Of a stretch of DNA of 64,000 nt, positions 1 to 8,904 are shown in pieces; the stretch's first letter is position 1; the number at the start of each line of letters is the position of its first letter. The stretch covers positions 17,239 to 81,238 of the forward strand of contig CAJUII010000004.1 of the NCBI GenBank assembly GCA_910586405.1, read 5' to 3'. The DNA comes from an uncultured Lachnospiraceae bacterium. GTDB lineage: Bacteria; Bacillota; Clostridia; Lachnospirales; Lachnospiraceae. The translations under genes and the position numbers were made by a program. Under the pieces are notes generated by a model. It saw only the letters and a list, made by a program, of their open reading frames with translations. It made no database searches and was not told where the DNA came from.

Positions 1-1032
1 GCCAGCTGCAAAATTCCTAGTTGGCACTTTGAGCTCCTTCGTCACAAGCGGCTCAATTCCAATCGTGACACTCACATTGCCGTTAAAACTACTGTCAGCA
101 AACTGTACTCCTGTCGGCAAGTACTTCCTGATATTGACGATCGTCGTCTTGCTCTCCGTCAGGTCTTCCACCGTAAGTGCCGGATCTGACACAACGATTC
201 TGGAAACACCGTCAAGGACGCTGCTTCTGCCCGCAATTACAATAGTCTCCGGCACGCTGATCATCTCGCCGTTCACCACATAGCCCGCTGCCGGTTCATC
301 TGGCACCACATAACTCAAAGGAACAATTTTTGTCGCCAGAATAGAGACTGCCACATCCACCGTCGTGATGTTCAACTTGATGGAGTTGCTCTTAATCTCA
401 TTGTTTGCCGCATCGTAAATCTTTAAATCTGCTGTCGTGTTGATATCCGAAGAATATCCGTTAATATTGATGACAGCATCAATATGGTCAATCTGCTCAA
501 TCAGAGATTCCGGTCCTGAATACCTAACCACATTCTGACTGGGATCGATATTGCCAACCACATATCCAGACGCCGGCTCTCCTGTCGTAGATACATTGAT
601 AACTTTCTGATCTCGCTCCATCTTTTCGATGGCAAGCTTCACATTGTCAATATTTGTCCTAAATTCAAGCTCCGAATTGTTGCGCGTACTCGACACCTTG
701 ATACTCACCGTGTTCATAAAGGTCAGCTCTGACATATCTGCAACCGCCTTCAAGTCATCTCTTGAAACATAGTCAAACACTGAGCTTTTTCCGATCACTG
801 TGATATTGACGGTATCTGTTCCGTCAAGCACTTCGTAGACTTTGCCCTCATTCGTGATCAGCTCTGTATTGATAATCTCGACGGGAATATTGTTAAAAAC
901 CTTTCTCTCGACCGGATCGATAATACTGTCCACCATAAACCACAGCCCACAGGAAATAATGACAGCTAACAACTTTAAACCAAAATTGTTTGTAATCATG
1001 CCCACTGCTTTCTTCAAGATACTATTTTTCAT
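1..1032 (-). CDS. cdaR: CdaR/YbbR regulator of diadenylate cyclase (partial, C-terminus beyond left edge)
   Basis: YbbR-domain protein thought to modulate the membrane diadenylate cyclase CdaA. The ATG at 1032 lies inside the end of cdaA (11-bp overlap), so the two are translationally coupled. The frame is open to base 1 without a stop; 344 codons are visible. The N-terminus begins MKNSILKKAVGM and continues with a single membrane anchor (about residues 15-33, LKLLAVIISCGLWFMV), placing the rest outside the cell. At least two YbbR-type repeats follow, each ending in a segment like GEPASGYVVGNI. In Firmicutes glmM usually follows cdaR and would be beyond the edge. The family call rests on the cdaA context and repeat pattern. 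Confidence 0.88.
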   Translation of the reverse strand, partial: MKNSILKKAVGMITNNFGLKLLAVIISCGLWFMVDSIIDPVERKVFNNIPVEIINTELITNEGKVYEVLDGTDTVNITVIGKSSVFDYVSRDDLKAVADMSELTFMNTVSIKVSSTRNNSELEFRTNIDNVKLAIEKMERDQKVINVSTTGEPASGYVVGNIDPSQNVVRYSGPESLIEQIDHIDAVININGYSSDINTTADLKIYDAANNEIKSNSIKLNITTVDVAVSILATKIVPLSYVVPDEPAAGYVVNGEMISVPETIVIAGRSSVLDGVSRIVVSDPALTVEDLTESKTTIVNIRKYLPTGVQFADSSFNGNVSVTIGIEPLVTKELKVPTRNFAAG

Positions 1033-1903
1033 CCTTAGCCCTACCTTTCCAGAGCCTACGCTTCTTGTTCTCCTCCACTTCCTTATTCTGTATCATACGA
1101 ATCTTTTCCCGCAGCCCGTTCGCATCGAGATTGCGGTACAGTTTCCCCTCATATGTGACGCTGACATGCCCTGTCTCCTCCGACACGATAATCGTGAGTG
1201 CATCGGTGACTTCGGAAATGCCCACGCCCGCACGATGTCTGGTTCCCAGCTCCTTGCTGATTCCCATATTATCAGACAGCGGCAGATAGCAAGTCGCTGA
1301 CACAATCCGGTTTCCCCGAATGATCACCGCCCCGTCATGCAGCGGCGTATTATGTTCAAAGATGTTGATGATCAACTGGCTGGAGATCAACCCATCCACT
1401 TCAATACCTGTTCTCTCGTACTCTGTGAGCAGCACATTCTGCTCGATGACCATCAATGCCCCTGTTTTCACCTTGCCCATCTCAAAGCTCGCCTTCACCA
1501 GATCGTTGACCGTCTTGTCTGAGAAGCGCTCATCTGTGGGTTTTTCAAACGTGATAACATTCGTGATAAAGCTTTTTCTCCCCAGCTCCTCCAGCGCATG
1601 GCGGAGTTCCGGCTGTAAGACAACGATCACTGCAATCACAGCAAGACTCAGCACATTCTGCACAATCCATACAATTGTATGCATTTTGAAAAAGACTGCC
1701 AGCAGAATAAACGCCATAATGATCATAATCCCTTTCATGAGGAGCCATACCTTCGTATGCTTTGCCCACGCCATGACTTGATACAGTAAAAAGGATATAA
1801 TGATAACCTCCACTATATCCTCCCATCTGATGTTAAAACTGCGCAATGAAAACGTCTCTGCCCATATATTAAGGCGTTCAAGAATCATATCCATTTGATC
1901 CAT
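1022..1903 (-). CDS. cdaA: Diadenylate cyclase CdaA (DAC domain, membrane-bound)
   Basis: Makes cyclic di-AMP from two ATP, controlling potassium/osmotic balance and wall homeostasis. The 293-aa protein has three N-terminal membrane helices (about residues 30-47, 52-72, 76-96), then a DisA_N domain. Catalytic motifs are intact: DGA at 190-192 and RHR at 222-224 within GTRHRAGVG. The length is normal for CdaA with a basic tail. The first ATG directly abuts an AGAGGG sequence; ATG codon 4 would have better Shine-Dalgarno spacing, so the true start may be 9 bp later. It lies 5 bp downstream of an uncharacterised membrane protein gene and overlaps cdaR. Confidence 0.97.
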   Translation of the reverse strand: MDQMDMILERLNIWAETFSLRSFNIRWEDIVEVIIISFLLYQVMAWAKHTKVWLLMKGIMIIMAFILLAVFFKMHTIVWIVQNVLSLAVIAVIVVLQPELRHALEELGRKSFITNVITFEKPTDERFSDKTVNDLVKASFEMGKVKTGALMVIEQNVLLTEYERTGIEVDGLISSQLIINIFEHNTPLHDGAVIIRGNRIVSATCYLPLSDNMGISKELGTRHRAGVGISEVTDALTIIVSEETGHVSVTYEGKLYRNLDANGLREKIRMIQNKEVEENKKRRLWKGRAKDEK

Positions 1904-1908
1904 CCCTC

Positions 1909-2868
1909 TTATCTATCCCTCTTCTGCTCTCTGACTGCCTTTTCGGGTACTCTGATTGTCTTCACCCTTTTTTGTGGTGCCGCCACTGTATTTTTGGGAA
2001 CTGCCTTCACATAATAATAATACTCGTCATCCTCAAACTGCACATACTCTGTGCGTGAATAATCGACATTAAATACAAAAAACTCCAGAATCTTTGCCAG
2101 AATTACCGACACGACACTGCCAATGATCAGTCCCGCAATGGAAAGCTTCGTATTGTACATCAAATCACCGAACAAAAGTACTAATACATCCAGAAGCGCC
2201 CCTGTAATGATCGCGATCGTCCATGCGTAATCAACACTGAGTCTTCTGATAAAATAGACGATGAGCAGTGTGCCGACAAAGGCAGCCAATGTCACGTACA
2301 TCGTCTTATTCCCCAGCATTCCGTCAATGACATAGCGGAATTTCTCCAAGGCGCCGTCCTCCTCAAAGGTATTGAGTATCGACGCGCTTTCGACCATGTA
2401 ACTTATCGTATAGTATACAATTGTCCCGCTCGCCACTGACACTGCCGAAAACGGTGTACCTGCAAGTCCCACTGCAATCGGCATCACATAGGGCATCTTT
2501 AAAATAAAACTCAGCGGTGTCAGCAGCACTGCGATAGTGTCCTTTGGTGAAAAACGAAAATAAAGAATAAAGAGCAGCAGAAACACCACCAGCATGATCA
2601 GTGCACACTCCATCGAGAACTTATACAAATGCCCAAGCGTTACTGCTGCCGCAGCAGCCACGATGAAATTCATCGGAAGAAATGAGCACATGAGCGCCAG
2701 TACCAGCACGACTGCTGTTTTCTTCAGCTCACTCATGTAACCGATACTGCTGTTGATCATCACCAACGTCACCAGCGCCAGCAAAAACTTAAAAACAGGC
2801 GTAAGATACAATTCGTATTTACTGTAAAATTTTTTCAACTGTTCCCTGAAAACCAATAGGTCTGTCAT
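1909..2868 (-). CDS. Uncharacterised polytopic membrane protein in the cdaA operon
   Basis: 319 aa, function not recognised. About eight hydrophobic segments can be seen (roughly residues 22-40, 48-75, 80-104, 112-150, 190-210, 215-235, 240-262), followed by an acidic/tyrosine-rich cytosolic patch (FEDDEYYYY) and a strongly basic tail ending REQKRDR. It sits only 5 bp before cdaA and 19 bp after another membrane protein gene, so it is surely co-transcribed with the c-di-AMP genes. That context suggests a role in the envelope or in CdaA control, but this is inference. The hydrophobic pattern is unlike a classical transporter family I can name. Confidence 0.8.
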   Translation of the reverse strand: MTDLLVFREQLKKFYSKYELYLTPVFKFLLALVTLVMINSSIGYMSELKKTAVVLVLALMCSFLPMNFIVAAAAAVTLGHLYKFSMECALIMLVVFLLLFILYFRFSPKDTIAVLLTPLSFILKMPYVMPIAVGLAGTPFSAVSVASGTIVYYTISYMVESASILNTFEEDGALEKFRYVIDGMLGNKTMYVTLAAFVGTLLIVYFIRRLSVDYAWTIAIITGALLDVLVLLFGDLMYNTKLSIAGLIIGSVVSVILAKILEFFVFNVDYSRTEYVQFEDDEYYYYVKAVPKNTVAAPQKRVKTIRVPEKAVREQKRDR

Positions 2869-2887
2869 AATTATTTCCTCTCTAACC

Positions 2888-3298
2888 TTACTTTAAATCT
2901 CTGCTTTTCGTCTCCCTGTCATACAGATAAGAAAGCTTTTTGAGATTGTTGTAATATGTTTTAAGGCTTTTTCTCGCCTTCGTATACCGATAGGTGTAAA
3001 CCCCGTATGCGATAAACGCATACCCTGCCGTAAAGATCAGATAATAAATAATCACTGACTTCGCAAACTCCAGCAGATCCATCTTATAAATGTCTGCCAT
3101 AAACACTTCAAAATCATAAAAGATAAACATTGCAAATAATAGAATATATGCAATCGTCGCACTGATAATAGACTTTATGACCTGCAATCCAATATAGTCT
3201 CCACGAAAGTAATTTCCGATCGCAACGTTTCTTCTTCCCTCTTCGGCCTCATAGCACGCCATCCTGGTCATTAATCTTATTCTTTCCTCATTTAACAT
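2888..3298 (-). CDS. Small two-helix membrane protein, unknown function
   Basis: 136 aa with charged cytosolic ends and two to three hydrophobic segments (about residues 38-62 and 78-98). The C-terminal third is basic and helical (RYTKARKSLKTYYNNLKK). An AAGGAAAAGAG ribosome site precedes the ATG at 3298. It lies 19 bp upstream of the larger unknown membrane protein and 49 bp downstream of the YvyF-like gene, within one minus-strand transcription unit that ends in cdaA-cdaR. No family was recognised; the two adjacent unknown membrane proteins may act together. Confidence 0.7.
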   Translation of the reverse strand: MLNEERIRLMTRMACYEAEEGRRNVAIGNYFRGDYIGLQVIKSIISATIAYILLFAMFIFYDFEVFMADIYKMDLLEFAKSVIIYYLIFTAGYAFIAYGVYTYRYTKARKSLKTYYNNLKKLSYLYDRETKSRDLK

Positions 3299-3347
3299 AA
3301 CTCTTTTCCTTCAGCAATTCTACTCGTGCACTGTCAGACAATGCCTG

Positions 3348-3758
3348 TCACCTGTCGAGGAAGCGCATCTTATTCCCTGACGACTGGGTCTTTTTCGACT
3401 CCGCCTGAACCGCTTTTGGCTTCTCCATCACACTGGACAAATTGTTTGTCATCTCGCGCTTGCATTTCTCACAGTACTTCCCTGAACGAATCATCTCACC
3501 GCAGTTCTCACAGGGAATCTTTACCGGCGAATCTGCCGTGAACTCCAGACGTTCCTCCCTGATCCACTGCTGAATCTGACCAGGTTCGATCTCACAAGCC
3601 TCTGATACATCCTTGATACCTGCGGTACGGTTCTCGCGGATGTACTTCTTTACTTCCTGAAACTTCTCTTCAAGCCTTTCCCTGCACGCAGGGCAAATCG
3701 GCGCACCCATGATGTGATTAAAAAGTTTTCCGCATTTTCTGCAATTCCTTACGTTCAT
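3348..3758 (-). CDS. yvyF: YvyF-like zinc-ribbon flagellar-operon protein (TIGR03826 type)
   Basis: 136 aa. Two CxxC zinc-ribbon pairs frame the protein: CRKCGKLF with CPAC in the N-terminal part, and CENCGEMI with CEKCKREM in the C-terminal part. Between them lies a MerR/HTH-like segment (IKDVSEACEIEPGQIQQWIR). This matches B. subtilis YvyF, which follows comFC in the comF-flgM region, and here too it follows comFC. The start is the ATG at 3758, which has GGAGGAAT seven bases upstream; an earlier in-frame codon at 3839 would overlap comFC and lacks such a site. The exact role is unknown; the family is linked to flagellar gene expression. Confidence 0.82.
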   Translation of the reverse strand: MNVRNCRKCGKLFNHIMGAPICPACRERLEEKFQEVKKYIRENRTAGIKDVSEACEIEPGQIQQWIREERLEFTADSPVKIPCENCGEMIRSGKYCEKCKREMTNNLSSVMEKPKAVQAESKKTQSSGNKMRFLDR

Positions 3759-3786
3759 AGAAATTCCTCCACTTAAATTTATATTC

Positions 3787-4518
3787 CTACATTCCCTCTC
3801 CGATGCAGAGTGCAATGAAATAAACCGACTCCACTCCATGCCGCTTTAGCTCCAAGGCAACAGCATCCAAAGTACTACCCGTCGTGTAAATATCGTCTAT
3901 AAGGATAGTTTTATTTAATTTTACAACATTTGTGCTAATTTTGAAAGCCTTTTTCAAATTATTTTGTCTTTCCTGCACGGTGAGTTCTTTCTGTGGCACT
4001 GTTTTTCGGATTCTTTGAACCAATCTGCTGTACATGGGTATACCTGTGAGCCTCGCCAATTCTGCTGCGACAAGCTCTGCCTGATTAAATCCCCTGCGTC
4101 GTAGCCTCGAGGCATGAACTGGCACTGGAATAATAGCATCCGCGTCCATCATTTGAATCTCGCGCCGAAGCCGCCTATAGATCTCCTCTGCATAAAACGA
4201 TGCATACTCACATCTTCTGCTATATTTAAAGCGGTAAATACTCTTTCTCATGCTCTGATAATCATAGAGCGCATAGCCATAATCAAAGACATGCCTGCGC
4301 TGCAAGCAGTCCTTACAAAATGCCGTTCCCTCTCCCAGAAGCTGCTTTCCACATCGTCTACAGCGCGGCTCCGCAATATACTGCGGCTTTCTCATGCACT
4401 GTCTACAGATCAGTCCCTCCCCCAACGGAACAATGTCATCACACACCGGACACCTTCGCGGAAATACCAAATTGACCAGCACATCCCTCAGTCGAACTCC
4501 TGATTCATGATCTCGCAT
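3787..4518 (-). CDS. comFC: ComFC-family amidophosphoribosyltransferase-like competence protein
   Basis: 243 aa. The N-terminal part carries zinc-finger cysteines (CPVC, CRQC, CRRC, CKDC), followed by a phosphoribosyltransferase fold with the PRPP loop ILIDDIYTTGST near residue 210. ComFC proteins are needed for DNA uptake and transformation in naturally competent Firmicutes and are widely kept elsewhere. The ATG at 4518 overlaps the end of recD2 by 31 bp; a GTG or TTG a few codons later, behind AGGAG, would reduce the overlap and is an alternative start. The neighbours recD2 upstream and yvyF downstream support a DNA-processing/flagellar linked operon. Confidence 0.88.
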   Translation of the reverse strand: MRDHESGVRLRDVLVNLVFPRRCPVCDDIVPLGEGLICRQCMRKPQYIAEPRCRRCGKQLLGEGTAFCKDCLQRRHVFDYGYALYDYQSMRKSIYRFKYSRRCEYASFYAEEIYRRLRREIQMMDADAIIPVPVHASRLRRRGFNQAELVAAELARLTGIPMYSRLVQRIRKTVPQKELTVQERQNNLKKAFKISTNVVKLNKTILIDDIYTTGSTLDAVALELKRHGVESVYFIALCIGEGM

Positions 4519-6737
4519 ATTCTTTCCCTTAAACCTGTATATCGTTTCTGTTCACTCTCGTTTGCTATCATCTGATTTACGGTTTCCTTGCTGCCAAGTA
4601 TTGTCACACAGCTTTTTGCCCTCGTGACTCCAGTATAGAGCAGATTGCGGTTCAAAAGCATTTTCGGTCCTGTCAGCAGCGGCATCAGCACTGCCGGGTA
4701 CTCACTGCCCTGCGCTTTGTGTATGGTAAGTGCATAAGCCAGTTCAATCTCGTCCAGCCCATTCATTGCATAGGTGACTCTTCTCAAGTCATCATACTCC
4801 ACCACGATGGTCTTTGCCATCTCGTTAATTTCTTTTATTATACCCACATCTCCGTTAAATACGCCCTGTCCGCTATCCACCGCAATGCCGTATTTGCTCA
4901 CAATCTCCCACTCTAACTGATAGTTATTTTTAATCTGCATCACCTTGTCCCCAAGCCGCAGCACCCCTTCACCGTGTGCCAGCTCAAGCTTCTCTGGCGA
5001 CGGCGGATTGAGATATTGTTGTAATATGCCATTGAGCGTCTCTACCCCCAACGCCCCCTTGCGCATCGGGGTAAGCACCTGTATATCGTACATTCCAGCT
5101 TTGACATATTTGGGCAGCTTCTCTGTGATCAACAGTATCATATGCTTGTAAATCACATTGACATTGTCCCGCTCCAGAAAGAAAAAATCCTTACTCTTAT
5201 TGTCCAGCTTGACCGGTTTTCCTTCATTAATACAGTGTGCATTGACTACTATGTCGCTCTCACCCGCCTGCCGGAAGATCTTCGACAGCACCACCGTGGC
5301 AATGCAGCCGCTCTCCATCAAATCCTTCAACACCTGCCCCGGACCAACCGACGGAAGCTGATTCCTGTCACCTACCATCACCAGCCTTGTCCCCGGCGCG
5401 ATCGCCTTTAATAACGCCTGGAACAAATGTATATCCACCATCGACATCTCATCGATGATTATGACATCCGCTTCGAGCGGATTCAGTTCATTTTTCTCAA
5501 AGTGCACTGCCGCCTGCCTGTCGTCCGACATATTGCCATTGAGCTCTAACAGCCGATGAATCGTCTTTGCTTCAAAACCAGTTGCCTCGGTCATGCGCTT
5601 GGCAGCCCTTCCCGTTGGCGCTGCCAGAAAGATATCCAGCCCCTCCTGCTCAAAATAACGGATGATCATATTGATCGTGGTCGTCTTCCCTGTACCAGGT
5701 CCGCCTGACAGGATAAAAATCCCATTCTGCACCGCCTCCGTCACTGCCTTGCGCTGTAATTTATCCAACTGCATACGACTGGCATCCTCCAGCTGTCGAA
5801 TCTTGTTCTCCAAGCGCTCCAGCTCCACCTTTGTAAACCGCTCTGCCCCGTCAAACGCCTGTTGAAGCTCCTTTAGCATTCTGGCGCAATTAAGCTCCGC
5901 ATAGTAGTAGTTCATACCATAGATGCACTTGCTCTCTTTCTCTTTTACCACAAGCTTCTTGTCAATTGCAAGATTCGCAATCTGCGGCGCGATCTGCTCG
6001 GGCGTCAGCTCTAGCATACTCGCAGCCCGCTCTAACAGCAGCTCTTCAGGGAGATAGACATGCCCCTCCGTCCCCGCCTGCAATAACGTATACAAGATAC
6101 CGCTTCGAATCCTGTAGTCTGAATCTGTATGAATCCCAATGCGCGATGCGATCTCATCCGCTATACGAAACCCAATCCCCGTGATATCCTCCGCCAGTTT
6201 ATATGGATTTTCCTGCATAATCTTGTACAATTTCATGCCATACTGTTTATAGATTTTCAGTGCCATTGTATTTGAGATCCCATACTTCTGTAAGAAAATC
6301 ATCGCATCTCTCGCGTCTCTTTTTTCCTCGACCTGCTCAGCGATCTCCCGCGCTTTTCGATTGCTGATTCCCTTGACCTCCGCCAGACGATGCGGTTCCT
6401 CCTCGATAATCCGAAACGTGTCATCCCCGAAATGGCGCACAATACGAGCTGCTAACGCCGCACCGACACCCTTGACTGCACCAGACCCAAGATAGCGTTC
6501 CATCGCGATCCTGTCCTCCGGCGCAACCACACAAAAATGCTCCACTCGAAACTGTTTCCCATACACTGCATGATCTACATATCCCCCTTCTGCCTCTATA
6601 CTCTCGCCCTCGTCCAGATCTGTAAAAATCCCTGTGCAGGTAATCTCCATCTCCTCCGCCTTAAGATTGATCACACCATAACCATTCTCAGGATTCTTAT
6701 ATATAATATGCTCGACAAAGCCCTTTAGTTTCTCCAA
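4488..6737 (-). CDS. recD2: RecD2-type ATP-dependent DNA helicase
   Basis: SF1B 5'-3' DNA helicase used in repair and replication-fork processing in bacteria without RecBC. The N-terminal region has OB-like and tandem helix-hairpin-helix segments (GSGAVKGVG, VKGISNRKAREI, ITGIGFRIADEI). The motor follows: Walker A SGGPGTGKTTT near residue 350, Walker B DVIIIDEMSMVD, and a C-terminal UvrD-like segment ending in LTIHKAQGSEYPAV. The start is chosen as TTG at 6737 because GGAGGGG lies 9-10 bases upstream; an in-frame TTG at 6761 has no ribosome site and lies at the base of the preceding terminator. It is the first gene of the operon running to cdaR. Confidence 0.95.
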   Translation of the reverse strand: MEKLKGFVEHIIYKNPENGYGVINLKAEEMEITCTGIFTDLDEGESIEAEGGYVDHAVYGKQFRVEHFCVVAPEDRIAMERYLGSGAVKGVGAALAARIVRHFGDDTFRIIEEEPHRLAEVKGISNRKAREIAEQVEEKRDARDAMIFLQKYGISNTMALKIYKQYGMKLYKIMQENPYKLAEDITGIGFRIADEIASRIGIHTDSDYRIRSGILYTLLQAGTEGHVYLPEELLLERAASMLELTPEQIAPQIANLAIDKKLVVKEKESKCIYGMNYYYAELNCARMLKELQQAFDGAERFTKVELERLENKIRQLEDASRMQLDKLQRKAVTEAVQNGIFILSGGPGTGKTTTINMIIRYFEQEGLDIFLAAPTGRAAKRMTEATGFEAKTIHRLLELNGNMSDDRQAAVHFEKNELNPLEADVIIIDEMSMVDIHLFQALLKAIAPGTRLVMVGDRNQLPSVGPGQVLKDLMESGCIATVVLSKIFRQAGESDIVVNAHCINEGKPVKLDNKSKDFFFLERDNVNVIYKHMILLITEKLPKYVKAGMYDIQVLTPMRKGALGVETLNGILQQYLNPPSPEKLELAHGEGVLRLGDKVMQIKNNYQLEWEIVSKYGIAVDSGQGVFNGDVGIIKEINEMAKTIVVEYDDLRRVTYAMNGLDEIELAYALTIHKAQGSEYPAVLMPLLTGPKMLLNRNLLYTGVTRAKSCVTILGSKETVNQMIANESEQKRYTGLRERICEIMNQEFD

Positions 6738-6762
6738 GATGCCTGCCCCTCCATAACACAAA

Positions 6763-6793
6763 AGCCGACCTGTTCATACAAACAAGGTCGGCT
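6763..6793 (-). terminator. Intrinsic terminator after the flagellar genes
   Basis: Perfect 9-bp stem AGCCGACCT/AGGTCGGCT with a 13-base loop, followed on the minus strand by TTTTGT. It separates the mbl-flagellar unit from recD2, whose ribosome site begins directly after it. Confidence 0.85.
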
Positions 6794-6805
6794 GCTTTTC
6801 CATGC

Positions 6806-7198
6806 TTATTCCGCTAAAAGCTCCTCCGGCTTCACCACACCGATGCCGTAGTTGCGCTTCATCTGCTCGTACAGGGTATTTGCCAATCCCAGCCCGTCAC
6901 CATCTGTCACCTGGCCGCATAACTCCTGCACTGCAAAGTCTTTAAAATAATCTACCATCTTTGACGCATATCCATCTTCCTGATCGTCTGAAAAAACTTT
7001 CGCCGTCTTCATCATTGAATTAAAGACCTGTTCCACAAAATAGGACTCAAACTCCTTGCAGGCTTCCTTAAGCTCCTTCTCGTCTGCTGATTCACCGCTG
7101 TTCGTCAGCTTATTTTGCAAGGTATCCGCCTTATTCTTGGAAGCTTGACTTGTCATCATATAATCTGCATATGTAGAGCCTACACCACCGATATCCAT
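6806..7198 (-). CDS. FlgJ-type flagellar rod-binding protein (no muramidase domain)
   Basis: 130 aa matching the rod-binding domain of FlgJ only: an acidic/lysine linker, then CKEFESYFVEQVFNSMMKTAKV and a C-terminal helix with GLGLANTLYEQMKRNYGI. The peptidoglycan-hydrolase half found in proteobacterial FlgJ is absent, as is usual for Firmicutes rod-binding proteins. It lies 17 bp after the FlgG-like gene and before a strong terminator, so it is the last gene of the unit. It probably caps or scaffolds rod assembly across the wall. It is not part of the equivalent locus in B. subtilis. Confidence 0.85.
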   Translation of the reverse strand: MDIGGVGSTYADYMMTSQASKNKADTLQNKLTNSGESADEKELKEACKEFESYFVEQVFNSMMKTAKVFSDDQEDGYASKMVDYFKDFAVQELCGQVTDGDGLGLANTLYEQMKRNYGIGVVKPEELLAE

Positions 7199-7215
7199 AT
7201 TCCGCTACCTCCTGC

Positions 7216-8037
7216 TTATCTCTTCAACTGATTTGCCTGCTGAAGCATCTCATCCGAAGTCGTAATAACCTTAGAATTAACCTCATAAGCTCTCTGTGCC
7301 ACAATCAGATTGACCATCTCATCGGCAATCTGGACATTGGAACCTTCCAGATATCCTTGAATCATCTTCGTTTTTGTCAGATTTTCGTTTTCTGCCTCGT
7401 TCATTGCCTCACCGCTCGCTGCTGTCTCCGAGTACAAACTGTCACCCTCTCTGTAAAGACCTGCGGGATTGTTGAACTGCCACAGACCGATTCTGATATT
7501 CAAGCTCTGTGGTACACCCTTCTCGTCCGGGTAATACAGCATCCCGTCATTGCGTCCAACTGAGATCTTGCTGGCAACCATATCATCATCTTCAAGCACG
7601 ATAGGTTCTCCCTCAGAGTTCAGTACAGGGAGACCATCTGTTGTTTCCAGCGTCAGCCCCTCTGTGCCGACTGCAAACACAAAATTACCATTTCTTGTAT
7701 AAAACGTCTCGCCGTCTGCGCCTCTAATCCCAAAGAAACCGCGTCCGTTCAATGCAAAGTTTGACTCTCCGGGCGTCTCTAACAAACTTCCGTCCGTGAA
7801 GATCGCTGTGATCGCATTGTTGCGCACACCCAGACCAACCTCTGTACCAATCGGTTTGTTTGCCCCGTTTGCAGTCGTGGTCTTCGTTTGGATTGTCTGA
7901 TATAAAAGTGATTTGAACTCCATCACCTCTGCCTTGTAACCTGTTGTGTTTACATTGGCGAGATTATTGGAAATATTGTCTACATTTAACTGCTGTGCAA
8001 TCATACCTGTTGCACCTGTCCATAATGATCGTACCAT
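7216..8037 (-). CDS. flhP: Flagellar basal-body rod protein, FlgG/FlhP type
   Basis: 273 aa exported through the flagellar type III apparatus. Family marks at both ends: the N-terminal MVRSLWTGATGM and DNISNNLANVNTTGYK rod signature, and the C-terminal QGYLEGSNVQIADEMVNLI plus AYEVNSKVITTSDEMLQ. These pair to form the coiled-coil core D0; the middle NGRGFFGIRG segment is the D1/D2 portion. It forms part of the distal rod. It lies 31 bp downstream of the paralogous FlhO/FlgF gene, in the same order as flhO-flhP in B. subtilis. FlgG would be an equally acceptable name. Confidence 0.93.
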   Translation of the reverse strand: MVRSLWTGATGMIAQQLNVDNISNNLANVNTTGYKAEVMEFKSLLYQTIQTKTTTANGANKPIGTEVGLGVRNNAITAIFTDGSLLETPGESNFALNGRGFFGIRGADGETFYTRNGNFVFAVGTEGLTLETTDGLPVLNSEGEPIVLEDDDMVASKISVGRNDGMLYYPDEKGVPQSLNIRIGLWQFNNPAGLYREGDSLYSETAASGEAMNEAENENLTKTKMIQGYLEGSNVQIADEMVNLIVAQRAYEVNSKVITTSDEMLQQANQLKR

Positions 8038-8068
8038 TTATCGTTCCCTCCTATAATTTGTGTAAACC

Positions 8069-8845
8069 TTATACTTTACTCAATGACATTGTCTTCTCAA
8101 GCGTGTCGTCAAATGTCGTCAACATCTTCTGGTTTGACTCATACTGCCTTGAAATCGTTATCATGTTTACCATTTCTTTGACAACTGATGCATTGGACAT
8201 TTCCAGAAATCCCTGGAAAACTTCCGCCTTCTCCGGTTCGATCTCCACCGCACCTTCCTTGGCATCCCACATCGTCTCACCATAGTGGGTCAGATAATTG
8301 GTATCTTCAAAATCTGATATTTTGAGGCTCGCCACAAGTCTGTCATCCTGAAAGATATTTCCAGACCGATCGAACACTGTAGCGCCCGCCGTCGTAGAGA
8401 GCTGAATCCTTCCGTTCTCACCAAGAACATAATCACCGTCCTTTGTCACCAGATAACCATCCTTTGTGAGCGTGAATCCGCCGTCTCTTGTATATTTCGT
8501 AGAGGTCTCTCCCGCTTTGTTGGTAAATTCAATATTAAAAAATCCTTTCCCGCCAATAGCCAGATCAAATGTATTTTCAGTTGTTCTAAACGAGCCTTGT
8601 GAAAAGTCCGTATAGGTCTCCCCAATCTTCACACCGAGACTCATATCCCCAAGCTTCTTCGGTGTGTTCGGGCTTTCGGACCAGTCTTTGATTTTTACAG
8701 CCATCACATCCGCGTATGCCTGGCTTGTTGAACCTTCCTTCTTAAATCCGACTGTGTTGACATTCGCCAGACTGTTTGACATAATATCCATTCTGTACTG
8801 TTCATTCAACATGCCGGTATATGATGTATATAGACCTCTAAGCAT
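8069..8845 (-). CDS. flhO: Flagellar basal-body rod protein, FlgF/FlhO type
   Basis: 258 aa paralogue of the next gene: N-terminal MLRGLYTSYTGM and DIMSNSLANVNTVGFKKEG, and C-terminal QGFLEMSNASVVKEMVNMI with ESNQKMLTTFDDTLEK. No signal peptide, as expected for type III flagellar export. It presumably makes the proximal rod. It follows mbl by 59 bp and precedes flhP, the same mbl-flhO-flhP order as in Bacillus, which ties flagellar rod synthesis to a cell-shape gene. Confidence 0.92.
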   Translation of the reverse strand: MLRGLYTSYTGMLNEQYRMDIMSNSLANVNTVGFKKEGSTSQAYADVMAVKIKDWSESPNTPKKLGDMSLGVKIGETYTDFSQGSFRTTENTFDLAIGGKGFFNIEFTNKAGETSTKYTRDGGFTLTKDGYLVTKDGDYVLGENGRIQLSTTAGATVFDRSGNIFQDDRLVASLKISDFEDTNYLTHYGETMWDAKEGAVEIEPEKAEVFQGFLEMSNASVVKEMVNMITISRQYESNQKMLTTFDDTLEKTMSLSKV

Positions 8846-8904
8846 AAGTTCCTCCTAATTTACGATTCTGACTCAGCATTTCCTAGAGAACCATCTTCTT
8901 CCGA

